Origin: Methyloversatilis universalis FAM5
GTDB taxonomy: Bacteria; Pseudomonadota; Gammaproteobacteria; Burkholderiales; Rhodocyclaceae
Assembly (NCBI RefSeq): GCF_000214035.2
Contig: NZ_AFHG01000048.1
Location: 1 to 64,000 of the forward strand
Length of the DNA: 64,000 nt
Reading direction: 5' to 3'
Part shown: piece after piece, positions 36,935 to 45,105 of the stretch
Layout: every line of letters begins with the position of its first letter
Numbering within the stretch: position 1 is the stretch's first letter
The notes under the pieces: model-generated
Databases searched by the model: none
What the model was told of the DNA's origin: nothing
What the model saw: the letters and a program-made list of their open reading frames with translations, nothing else
Made by a program: the position numbers and the translations under genes

Positions 36935-37471
36935 TCAGGCTTCCGGGTCGTACATGCAGTGCTTGATCTTGTGACGGTTGGCGATCAGTTCGTCGGCGGT
37001 CGGCTTGCCGGTCATCGCGCGGCTGATCGCGAGCTTCATTGCTTCGTAGTTGGTGCGGTACAGATCCTTCATGTCGAGGTTGGGGTCCTTGACCGCATTC
37101 GGGTCCAGCCACACCAGGTCGATGATGACCAGTTCATCCACCAGTTCTTTCGGGATGACGCCTTCGGCCACGCTGTCGACCACCGCGTCGGCGGTGGCCG
37201 ACTGCACCACGCCGCCGAGCAGTTCGACGGTGCGCGAATTCTTGATCGTGACCTTGGGCACCATCATGGTGGCCGGCTTGGCCATCTGGTTGCAGTCACG
37301 CACGGCCAGCATGCGGGTGTGGCCGGCGGTCTGACCCATCATCTGGGCGAAGGCCTGGCCGACCGGGCCATCGATCGAGCCGATGACGATTTCCGGCATG
37401 GCGTCGGTGAATTGACCTTCCTTGGCGAAGACGGTGGCTTCACCGACCTTCATCACGATACGTTCGGACAT
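36935..37471 (-). CDS. Formaldehyde-activating enzyme (Fae) paralogue, atypical
   Basis: 178 residues. The Fae family catalyses condensation of formaldehyde with tetrahydromethanopterin. Family marks are MKVGEATV at the N-terminus, PKVTIKN in the middle, and AVAEGVIP-type and NYEAMKLAISRAMTGKPTADE segments at the end. However, where canonical Fae has a conserved His (AHIDLIIG), this protein has Met25 (DAMPEIVIG). It also has a longer loop before the NYEA helix. It is therefore probably a Fae2/Fae3-type paralogue of unknown role rather than the main enzyme. A GGAAAC ribosome-binding site precedes the start. It stands as its own transcript. Confidence 0.82.
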   Translation of the reverse strand: MSERIVMKVGEATVFAKEGQFTDAMPEIVIGSIDGPVGQAFAQMMGQTAGHTRMLAVRDCNQMAKPATMMVPKVTIKNSRTVELLGGVVQSATADAVVDSVAEGVIPKELVDELVIIDLVWLDPNAVKDPNLDMKDLYRTNYEAMKLAISRAMTGKPTADELIANRHKIKHCMYDPEA

Positions 37472-37544
37472 GTTGTTTCCTTTGGCAGTGTGTTCAGTTC
37501 GTTGGCGTACGCGGGAGGCGCGCGGGGCGCCCGTCCGGCGTGGC

Positions 37545-37969
<425 letters not shown>

Positions 37970-37973
<4 letters not shown>

Positions 37974-39211
37974 GGCAGCAGGCGTTCCCCGGCGTACAGG
38001 TCCTCGATGCGCTCGCGGGCACGGATCAGGTGCACCGATTCGCCATCCACCATCACCTCGGCAGCGCGCGCACGGGTGTTGTAGTTCGAGCTCATGGTCA
38101 TGCCGTAGGCGCCGGCAGAGAAGATGGCGACCAGGTCTTCCTGTTCGACCGCCAGTTCTCGGGCACGGCCAAGGAAGTCGCCGCTCTCGCACACCGGGCC
38201 GACCACGTCGTAGATGTCGGCCTTGCCGCGCGGACGCACTTCGGCGATGCGGTGGTAGGCGTCGTACAGCGCCGGACGCGCGAGGTCGTTCATCGCCGCG
38301 TCGATGATGGCGAAATTGCGTTCTTCGCCACGCTTCAGGTACTCGACCTTGGACAGCAGCACGCCGGCGTTGCCGACCAGCGAGCGGCCGGGTTCGAGCA
38401 GCAGCCGTTCCTTGCGGCCGGCCAGCACGGCCAGCAGCGGCGCCAGATAGTCGCGGGTCGCTGGCACCGTCTCGTCGTCATAGCGGATGCCGAGGCCGCC
38501 GCCAAGGTCAAGGTGACGCAGTTCGATGCCGTCGCGGTTCAGCGCTTCGGCCAGTGCCACCACCTTGCCGGCCGCTTCGGCCACCGGCGCCGGGTCCAGC
38601 AGCTGCGAGCCGATGTGGCAGGCGATGCCGCGGATCTCCAGCTGCGGCAGCTTCGCGGCTTCAAGATAGATGCGGTGCGCGTCGGCGATCGGTACGCCGA
38701 ACTTGTTGCACTTCAGGCCGGTAGAAATGTAGGGGTGGGTTTTCGGATCCACGTCCGGATTCACCCGCAGCGCGATCGGCGCGCGCTTGCCCAGGCTGGC
38801 CGCCACTTCGGCCAGACGGTGCAGCTCGGCTTCCGATTCGACGTTGAAGCAGTAGATGCCGTGGGTCAGCGCCGCGCGCATTTCGTCGCGCGTCTTGCCG
38901 ACGCCGGAGAACACCACCTTGGCCGGGTCTCCACCGGCCGCGATCACGCGCGCCAGTTCGCCGCCGGACACGATGTCGAAACCGGTGCCCAGCCGAGCGA
39001 ACACGTTCATGATCGCCAGGTTGGAATTCGATTTCACCGCGTAGCACAGCATGGCGTCGCGGCCGGCCAGTGCGTCTGCATAGGCGGCGTGCGCCTCGGT
39101 CAGTGCGGCACGGCTGTACACGAAGGTGGGCGTGCCGTATTCGGCAGCGATGCGCTCAAGCGCAACGTCTTCGGCGTACAGCGCGCCGTCGCGGGATTCG
39201 AAATGCTTCAT
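37970..39211 (-). CDS. lysA: Diaminopimelate decarboxylase
   Basis: 413 residues. LysA makes lysine from meso-diaminopimelate using PLP. The PLP lysine is in LCYAVKSNSN (Lys60). HLDLGGGLGI, LEPGRSLVGNAG and the late CESGDFLGRAREL (catalytic Cys) are present. It starts 4 bases inside the end of the small lipoprotein gene, the usual lptM-lysA order. Confidence 0.96.
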
Positions 39212-39375
39212 TGCTTGACGGCCTTGTTAGTATCTTGGGTCGCAGGGGCGGACGACGGCGCGGCGCTGGCCGGCTGGCTGCCCGCCTTGGGCGGCAGGGT
39301 CAGCGGCCCCTTGGTGCCGCAGCCCGCGAGCACCAGGGTCAGTGCGGCGGTCCGCACGAGAGGACTGAAAAACAT
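39208..39375 (-). CDS. lptM: Small lipoprotein, LptM/YifL-like
   Basis: 55 residues. A short signal ending in LVLAGCGTKGPL gives a lipobox and the GxxGPLxLP segment seen in LptM (YifL), which helps LptD mature. The rest is an Ala/Pro/Ser-rich tail. It overlaps lysA by 4 bases, as in its usual context. An alternative ATG at 39393 would add six residues; its codon would share bases with the divergent cyaY start. Confidence 0.82.
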   Translation of the reverse strand: MFFSPLVRTAALTLVLAGCGTKGPLTLPPKAGSQPASAAPSSAPATQDTNKAVKQ

Positions 39376-39391
39376 GGTGGATGGCCGGAAC

Positions 39392-39712
39392 ATGAACGAG
39401 AGTGAATTTAACAAATTGGCCGATGCGACGCTGGCCGCGATCGAAAGCGCGATCGAGGCCAGTGGCGCCGGCATCGATTACGAACTGCAGGCCGGCGGTG
39501 TGCTGGAACTGGAGTTCGAGGACGGCTCCAAGATGGTGATCAACCGCCACGGCGTGGCGCAGGAAATCTGGGTGGCGGCGCGCTCCGGCGGTTTCCATTT
39601 CCGGGCCGAAGGCGGCCGCTGGATCGGCACGCGCGACGGCAAGGATCTGATGCAGGCACTGGAAGAGCTTCTCAGCCAGCAGGCCGGCGAACCGGTGAAG
39701 CTGACAGCCTGA
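39392..39712 (+). CDS. cyaY: Iron-sulfur cluster regulator frataxin, CyaY
   Basis: 106 residues: MNESEFNKLADATL at the N-terminus, [31 protein letters not shown] in the beta-sheet and DLMQALEELLSQQAG at the end are frataxin marks. The acidic first helix binds iron. It is divergent from lptM with 16 bases or fewer between start codons, and its 3' end overlaps the convergent PBP1A gene by 41 bases. Confidence 0.94.
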   Translation: MNESEFNKLADATLAAIESAIEASGAGIDYELQAGGVLELEFEDGSKMVINRHGVAQEIWVAARSGGFHFRAEGGRWIGTRDGKDLMQALEELLSQQAGEPVKLTA

Positions 39713-42092
39713 CGCCCTGCGGCGGCGGCAGGCTGGCGCCCGGCACGATGTGGCCGCTGGGCGAGGGCGCCGGTGCCGGCGGCTGCAGTTCGCCTTCGGA
39801 AGCCGGGCCTTCCGGCTCGCCCGGCAGCGAGGACGGCGCGGGCGGCAGATGCTCCTGGTACATCAGGTCGCTGCGCGGATGGCCCTTGCTGTCCACGCCA
39901 GCATCGATGCTGATCAGGCCGTCCGGCATGGTCTGCTGCATTTCCGGCACGTCCTTGAGTGCCTGCCGCATGTACTCTACCCACATCGGCAGCGCCGCCG
40001 AACCGCCGGTCTCTCCGCGACCGAGCGAACGCGGCGTGTCGAAACCGATCCAGGCGATCGCCACCAGCGAGGGCTGGTAGCCGCAGAACCAGGCGTCAAT
40101 GTAGTCGTTGGTGGTGCCGGTCTTGCCAGCCAGGTCGCCGCGCTTGAGCGTGAGCGCCCGGGTGGCCGTGCCGCGGCGCACCACGTCCTGCATCATCGAA
40201 TCCATCAGGTAGGCGTTGCGCGCGTCGATCACGCGCAGCGAGTCGTCGCCGGCCGTACGCGGCGTGAAGCGGGCCAGCACCCGGCCTTCGCTGTCGGTGA
40301 TTTCCTTGACCACATAGGGCTCGACCCGGAAGCCTCCATTGGCGAAAACCGCATACGCCGAGGCCATCTGCCACGGCGTGACCGAACCGGCGCCGAGTGC
40401 CATCGTCAGGTAGGGCGGGTGGCGCGCCGCGTCGAAACCGAAGCGGGTGACGTAGTCCTGCGCATAGCGGGTACCGATCGAGCGCAGCATCCGGATCGAC
40501 ACCATGTTCTTCGACTTTGCCAGCGCGGTGCGCAGCGAGATCGGGCCGTCGTACTTGCCGTCGTAGTTCTTCGGCTGCCAGCTCTGGCTGCCGGTTTCAC
40601 CGGCCGACACCACCAGCGGCGTGTCTTCTTCCACCGTGGCCGGGCCGTAGCCCTTTTCCAGCGCCGCGGAATAGATGAAGGGCTTGAAGCTGGAGCCCGG
40701 CTGGCGCCAGCCCTGGGTGACGTGGTTGAACTTGTTGCGGTTGAAGTCGAAGCCGCCGACCAGCGCGCGCACCGCGCCGTCCTGGCTGTCGATCGAGATC
40801 AGGGCGGCCTCCACTTCGGGCATCTGCGCCAGGGTCCAGCCCAGTTTCGCATCCTGCATCACCCGGACCACCGCGCCACGGCGCAGCTTGCGGGCGGCCG
40901 GCGCCTTGTCGTCCAGCATGGCCTTGGCGAACTTGATCGCGTCGCCGCTCAGCGCAATCACCTCGCCGCCGCGCTTGTAGACCTTCAGCGAGGTCGGACT
41001 GGCGGCCAGCACCACTGCGGCGTGCAGGCCGGCGGCGTCCGGCACGTCCTGCAGCAGGTCGTCCAGCACTTCGTCGTCGTCGCTGCTTACGTCCTTCATG
41101 TCGACGAAGCTTTCCGCGCCGCGATAACCGTGTCGACGGTCGTAGTCGAACACACCGCGCCGTACCGCCTGGATGGCGGCGTCCTGATCGTCGCGCCGTA
41201 TCGTGGTGACCACCCTCAGGCCGAGCGAGTAGGCGGAGTCGCCGAAGCGCTCGACCGCCATCTGCCGCGCCATTTCGGCGACGAAATCGGCCGGTTGGTG
41301 GCCGGCGGCGATCGGGCTGCTGTCGCGCTTCACGGCGAGCGGCTGATCCACCGCGGCCTTGCGGGTGGCTTCGTCGATATAGCCCAGCTCGGCCATGCGC
41401 CTCAGCACATAGGCCTGGCGCAGCGCGGCGCGCTTGGGATTCACCACCGGGTTGTATTTCGAGGGTGCCTTGGGCAGCCCGGCCAGCATCGCCGCTTCCG
41501 CGACGCTAATGTCCTTCAGATTCTTGCCGAAATAGGCTCTGGATGCGGCGGCGAAACCGTAGGCGCGCTGACCGAGATAGATCTGGTTGATGTAGAGCTG
41601 GAGTATCTGGTCTTTTGTCAGGCTGTTCTCGATTTTGAACGCCATCAGCGCTTCATACACTTTCCGTCGCAAGGTCCGCTCGCTCGACAGGAAGAAGTTG
41701 CGCGCGACCTGCATGGTGATGGTACTGGCGCCCTGGCTGCGCCCTCCGCTGGTCAGGTTGCTGATGGCGGCGCGGGCGATGCCCATGTAGTCGATGCCGG
41801 AGTGCTGGTAGAAGCGTTCGTCCTCGGCGGCGATGATGGCGTGCTTGAGGGAGTCGGGCACCTGTTCGATCGGGACGACCGAACGCCTTTCCTCGCCGAA
41901 TTCGCCGATCAGGTGGCCGTCGGCGCTGAACACGCGCAGCGGGATCTTGGGGCGGTAGTCGGTCAGGATGTCCAGCGAAGGCAGCTGGGGGTAGGCGAGC
42001 AGAACGACGATCAGCGCCAGGGCCGCGCCGATGGCTGCCAGACCTGCAAATGCGGCCAGCGGATAGACGAACCAGCGGAATTTGGAAGGCAA
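39672..42092 (-). CDS. mrcA: Penicillin-binding protein 1A
   Basis: 806 residues, a bifunctional class A PBP. One membrane helix (about 10-33) is followed by a GT51 glycosyltransferase with EDERFYQHSGID and QGASTITMQVARN. An intervening OB-like domain and a transpeptidase domain follow, with the active-site SxxK in PGSSFKPF, the SKN motif in LAKSKNMVS, and KTGTTND. It builds and cross-links peptidoglycan. It lies directly upstream of, and divergent from, pilM, a widely conserved arrangement. Confidence 0.96.
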   Translation of the reverse strand: MPSKFRWFVYPLAAFAGLAAIGAALALIVVLLAYPQLPSLDILTDYRPKIPLRVFSADGHLIGEFGEERRSVVPIEQVPDSLKHAIIAAEDERFYQHSGIDYMGIARAAISNLTSGGRSQGASTITMQVARNFFLSSERTLRRKVYEALMAFKIENSLTKDQILQLYINQIYLGQRAYGFAAASRAYFGKNLKDISVAEAAMLAGLPKAPSKYNPVVNPKRAALRQAYVLRRMAELGYIDEATRKAAVDQPLAVKRDSSPIAAGHQPADFVAEMARQMAVERFGDSAYSLGLRVVTTIRRDDQDAAIQAVRRGVFDYDRRHGYRGAESFVDMKDVSSDDDEVLDDLLQDVPDAAGLHAAVVLAASPTSLKVYKRGGEVIALSGDAIKFAKAMLDDKAPAARKLRRGAVVRVMQDAKLGWTLAQMPEVEAALISIDSQDGAVRALVGGFDFNRNKFNHVTQGWRQPGSSFKPFIYSAALEKGYGPATVEEDTPLVVSAGETGSQSWQPKNYDGKYDGPISLRTALAKSKNMVSIRMLRSIGTRYAQDYVTRFGFDAARHPPYLTMALGAGSVTPWQMASAYAVFANGGFRVEPYVVKEITDSEGRVLARFTPRTAGDDSLRVIDARNAYLMDSMMQDVVRRGTATRALTLKRGDLAGKTGTTNDYIDAWFCGYQPSLVAIAWIGFDTPRSLGRGETGGSAALPMWVEYMRQALKDVPEMQQTMPDGLISIDAGVDSKGHPRSDLMYQEHLPPAPSSLPGEPEGPASEGELQPPAPAPSPSGHIVPGASLPPPQGVRLSASPVRRPAG

Positions 42093-42126
42093 AGGGAGGG
42101 GTGTCCGGAGCGGGTTGGAAGGCCAA

Positions 42127-42132
42127 ATTATA
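42127..42132 (-). promoter_or_regulatory. Possible -10 element for mrcA
   Basis: A perfect TATAAT on the minus strand, 35 bases before the mrcA start. No good -35 hexamer is seen at the right spacing. The rest of 42093-42261 is AT-rich and probably contains the pilM promoter; tttact-N17-tagcat around 42178-42206 is a candidate. Confidence 0.4.
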
Positions 42133-42261
42133 GCCGGCGCACCGTGTGAAGCTTCTCGTTACGCTTACCCAGAATTTGTTTACTTGTCGATACCTTGCTG
42201 CTAGCATCTTAATGTAATTTGTCAGTAATGGGCCTAATTCACTGTCTTTAAAGGAAAAAGC

Positions 42262-43341
42262 TTGGCTTTCGACCTGTCGATATTCAACCCAGGAGCGCGC
42301 CCCCTTTTAGGGCTGGACGTGTCGTCCTCGGCGGTCAAGCTGGTCGAGCTGTCCCGGACAGCGAAAGGCGAGTACCGCATTGAGCGCTACGCGATCGAGA
42401 ATCTGCCGCGCGACTCGGTCGTGGACGGCAACATCGCCAAGCTCGAAGACGTGGCGGATGCGGTCCGTCGGGCCTGGAAGCGCATGGGCACCTCCACCCG
42501 CAACGTGGCGCTTGCGCTGCCGGCCGCAGCCGTCATTACCAAGAAGATCATCGTTCCGGCCAACCAGCGCGAGCAGGAGCTCGAAGTGCTGGTCGAGTCG
42601 GAAGCCAACCAGTACATCCCCTTCCAGCTTGATGAGGTGAATCTCGACTTCCAGGTCGTCGGACCGGCGCCCGGCAATCCGGACGAAGTCGAGGTGCTGA
42701 TCGCCGCTTCGCGCAAGGAAAAAGTGGAAGACCGCGTGGCGGTGGCCGAAGCGGCCGGCCTGCGCGCGGTGGTGGTGGATGTCGAGTCGTACGCGGCACA
42801 GGCGGCTTTCGAACTGGTCGAGAAGCAGCTGCCCGAGGGCGGCAAGGACACCAACATCGTGCTGGTGGACGTAGGCGCCAACGTGATGAACGTGATCATC
42901 CTGCGCAACGATCAGCCGGTGTACTCGCGCGAACAGGCCTTCGGCGGCTACCAGCTCACGCAGGACATCATGCGCAACTACGGCATGACGCCTGAAGAGG
43001 CGGAAGCGGCCAAGCGCACCAACACCCTGCCGGAAAACTACGAGAACGACCTGCTCAGACCCTTCATGGACAATCTGGCGCTGGAAGTGTCGCGTGCCCT
43101 GCAGTTCTTCTTCACTTCGACCCAGTACAACAGCGTGGACCACATCGTGCTGGCCGGCGGCTGCTCCATCATTCCGGGCCTCGACGAAGTCGTGGCCAAC
43201 CGGACACAGGTCGAAACCCGCGTTGCCAATCCCTTCGTCGACATGCAGCTGTCGCAGGCGGTGACCGCCAAGCGGCTCAGTCAGGACGCACCGTCGCTGC
43301 TGGTGGGCTGCGGCCTCGCGCTCAGGAGGTTCGACGAATGA
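42262..43341 (+). CDS. pilM: Type IV pilus assembly ATPase PilM
   Basis: 359 residues of the actin/FtsA-like PilM family. LLGLDVSSSAVKLVEL at the N-terminus, LVDVGANVMNVIIL in the phosphate-2 region and VLAGGCSIIPGL near the end form the nucleotide-binding cleft. PilM binds the cytoplasmic N-terminus of PilN. The start is a TTG preceded by AAAGGAAAAAGC. Its stop codon overlaps the pilN ATG (ATGA). Confidence 0.95.
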   Translation: MAFDLSIFNPGARPLLGLDVSSSAVKLVELSRTAKGEYRIERYAIENLPRDSVVDGNIAKLEDVADAVRRAWKRMGTSTRNVALALPAAAVITKKIIVPANQREQELEVLVESEANQYIPFQLDEVNLDFQVVGPAPGNPDEVEVLIAASRKEKVEDRVAVAEAAGLRAVVVDVESYAAQAAFELVEKQLPEGGKDTNIVLVDVGANVMNVIILRNDQPVYSREQAFGGYQLTQDIMRNYGMTPEEAEAAKRTNTLPENYENDLLRPFMDNLALEVSRALQFFFTSTQYNSVDHIVLAGGCSIIPGLDEVVANRTQVETRVANPFVDMQLSQAVTAKRLSQDAPSLLVGCGLALRRFDE

Positions 43342-43916
43342 TACGCATCAAGCTTCTGCCTCACAGCGAGGAGAAGCGCAAGGCGCGGCGCCAGCAGTTC
43401 TACGCGCTGTCCGGCCTGGCGCTGGTGCTGGGCGGCCTCATCGTCGTGCTGGTGAACGGCATCATCGGTGGCTACGTGTAGGCGCAGGACGAAAAGAACG
43501 CCTTTCTGAAGACCGAAATTGCGGTGCTGGACAAGTCGATTGACGAAATCAAGCGCCTGCGCGAACAGACCGACGCGCTGCTGCAGCGCAAGCGCGTGAT
43601 CGAGTCGCTGCAGGGTAACCGCTCCGAGGCGGTCGGCCTGTTCAACGAACTGGCCAAGAACGTGCCCGAAGGCGTCTATCTGAAGAAGGTGGCGCAGCAG
43701 GGCAACAAGATCAATCTGGTGGGTTACGCGCAGTCGAACGCCCGCGTATCCAGCCTGATGCGCAATCTGGAGTCGTCTCCGCTGCTGGAGCGCCCGGTGC
43801 TGATCGAAATCAAGAGCGCCACGGTGGACAAGCGCCGCATGAGCGAATTCAGCCTGGATCTCTACATCACGCGTGCTGCAGACAGCCCTGACGCCGTCAA
43901 GGGGCAGAAGACATGA
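43338..43916 (+). pseudogene. pilN: Type IV pilus assembly protein PilN, interrupted by in-frame TAG
   Basis: The ATG at 43338 overlaps the pilM stop and opens a normal PilN N-terminus: MIRIKLLPHSEEKRK (the PilM-binding segment, usually INLLP) and a membrane helix (about 22-45). Codon 48 is TAG at 43479-43481. The same frame then continues without gap or shift through AQDEKNAFLK, a coiled coil and the periplasmic ferredoxin-like domain to the stop at 43914-43916, which overlaps the pilO ATG. The full length would be 192 codons, normal for PilN. A sequencing error, a true nonsense mutation or readthrough cannot be separated from sequence alone. No start codon with a good ribosome-binding site follows the TAG. 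Confidence 0.88.
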
Positions 43917-44578
43917 AGCAGATCCAGATGCCCAAGATCGACCTCGCGCGCATCGCCGACGATTTCCGCAACCTCGATCCCAAGGATGTCGGCAACTGGG
44001 CGGCCGCGCCCAAGGCGGCGGTGCTGCTCGGCTTCTTCGTGGCCACGCTGGTAGCCGGCTGGTGGTTCATGTGGGACCCGCAGCGGGTCGAGCTCGAACA
44101 GAAGCGTCAGGAAGAAAGCACGCTGAAGGAAGAGTGGCTGAACAAGAAGCGCCAGGCGGTGAATCTCGAGCAGTACCAGCAGCAGCTCGCCGACATCGAC
44201 AAATCCTTCGGTGCGCTGCTCAAGCAGCTGCCCAACCGGGCGGAGATGGAGTCGCTGCTGGTCGATATCAGCCAGGCCGGCCTGAGCCGTGGCCTGCAGT
44301 TCGAAATCTGGAAGCCGGGCGCCGAGGCGGTCAAGGACTTCTACGCCGAAATGCCGATCACCATCCGCGTCGTCGGCAGCTATCACGACCTCGGCAATTT
44401 CGCGGGTGATGTGGCCAAGCTGTCGCGCATCGTGACCCTGGGTTCGATGACGGTGGATGCCGGCAAGGAAGGTCTGAAGATGGACGCGGTCGCGACCACC
44501 TACCGCTACCTCGACGACGAGGAGATCGCGCGCCTCAAGCGTGAGAAGGCCGAGCGGGCCAAGGGGGCGAAGAAATGA
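43913..44578 (+). CDS. pilO: Type IV pilus assembly protein PilO
   Basis: 221 residues. A short cytoplasmic N-terminus, one membrane helix (about 34-52), a coiled coil with Glu/Lys/Gln-rich heptads (about 60-100) and a ferredoxin-like periplasmic domain with LVDISQAGLSRGLQFEIWKPG and ITIRVVGSYHDLGNF. It pairs with PilN in the alignment complex between PilM and PilQ. Its ATG overlaps the pilN stop, and its stop overlaps the pilP ATG. Confidence 0.95.
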   Translation: MKQIQMPKIDLARIADDFRNLDPKDVGNWAAAPKAAVLLGFFVATLVAGWWFMWDPQRVELEQKRQEESTLKEEWLNKKRQAVNLEQYQQQLADIDKSFGALLKQLPNRAEMESLLVDISQAGLSRGLQFEIWKPGAEAVKDFYAEMPITIRVVGSYHDLGNFAGDVAKLSRIVTLGSMTVDAGKEGLKMDAVATTYRYLDDEEIARLKREKAERAKGAKK

Positions 44579-45105
44579 AGCGCGTCCTGTTGATCGCTGC
44601 GGTATGCGGGGGGCTGGCCGGCTGCAATTCCGGGGATCACGGCGACCTGCGCGCCTGGATGGAAGAAAGCACGCAGGGCCTGAAGGGTCAGGTCAAGCCG
44701 CTGCCCGAAATCAAGCCTTCGGTCATCGTTTCGTATGAAACCGGTGCGCTGATCGACCCGTTCAGTGCCCAGAAGATCGAGCCCGAGCGGAAGAAGGGTG
44801 CGGGCGGCGGCAGCGGTCTCATGCCGGATCTCGACCGCCGCAAGGAGCCGCTCGAGCAGTATCCGCTCGATACGCTGGCCATGGTCGGCGTGCTCGAACA
44901 GGGCCGCGCGGTGTACGCGCTGGTCAAGGCCGATGCCACGCTGCACCGGGTGCGCGTCGGCAACTACCTCGGGCAGAACTTCGGTGTCATCACCGGCATC
45001 ACCGGCGACGGCATCACCTTGAAAGAAATCGTTCAGGACGCGGACGGCGAGTGGGTCGAACGTACCAGTACGCTCCAGTTGCAGGAGCAGGAGGCAAAGA
45101 AATGA
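44575..45105 (+). CDS. pilP: Type IV pilus lipoprotein PilP
   Basis: 176 residues. A lipoprotein signal ends LAGCNSG (about 15-20). An extended linker with KPLPEIKPS follows, then a small beta-domain (about 100-165: LDTLAMVGVLEQG, VRVGNYLGQNFGVI). PilP tethers the PilNO complex to the PilQ secretin. It overlaps pilO and pilQ by 4 bases each. Confidence 0.95.
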   Translation: MKRVLLIAAVCGGLAGCNSGDHGDLRAWMEESTQGLKGQVKPLPEIKPSVIVSYETGALIDPFSAQKIEPERKKGAGGGSGLMPDLDRRKEPLEQYPLDTLAMVGVLEQGRAVYALVKADATLHRVRVGNYLGQNFGVITGITGDGITLKEIVQDADGEWVERTSTLQLQEQEAKK

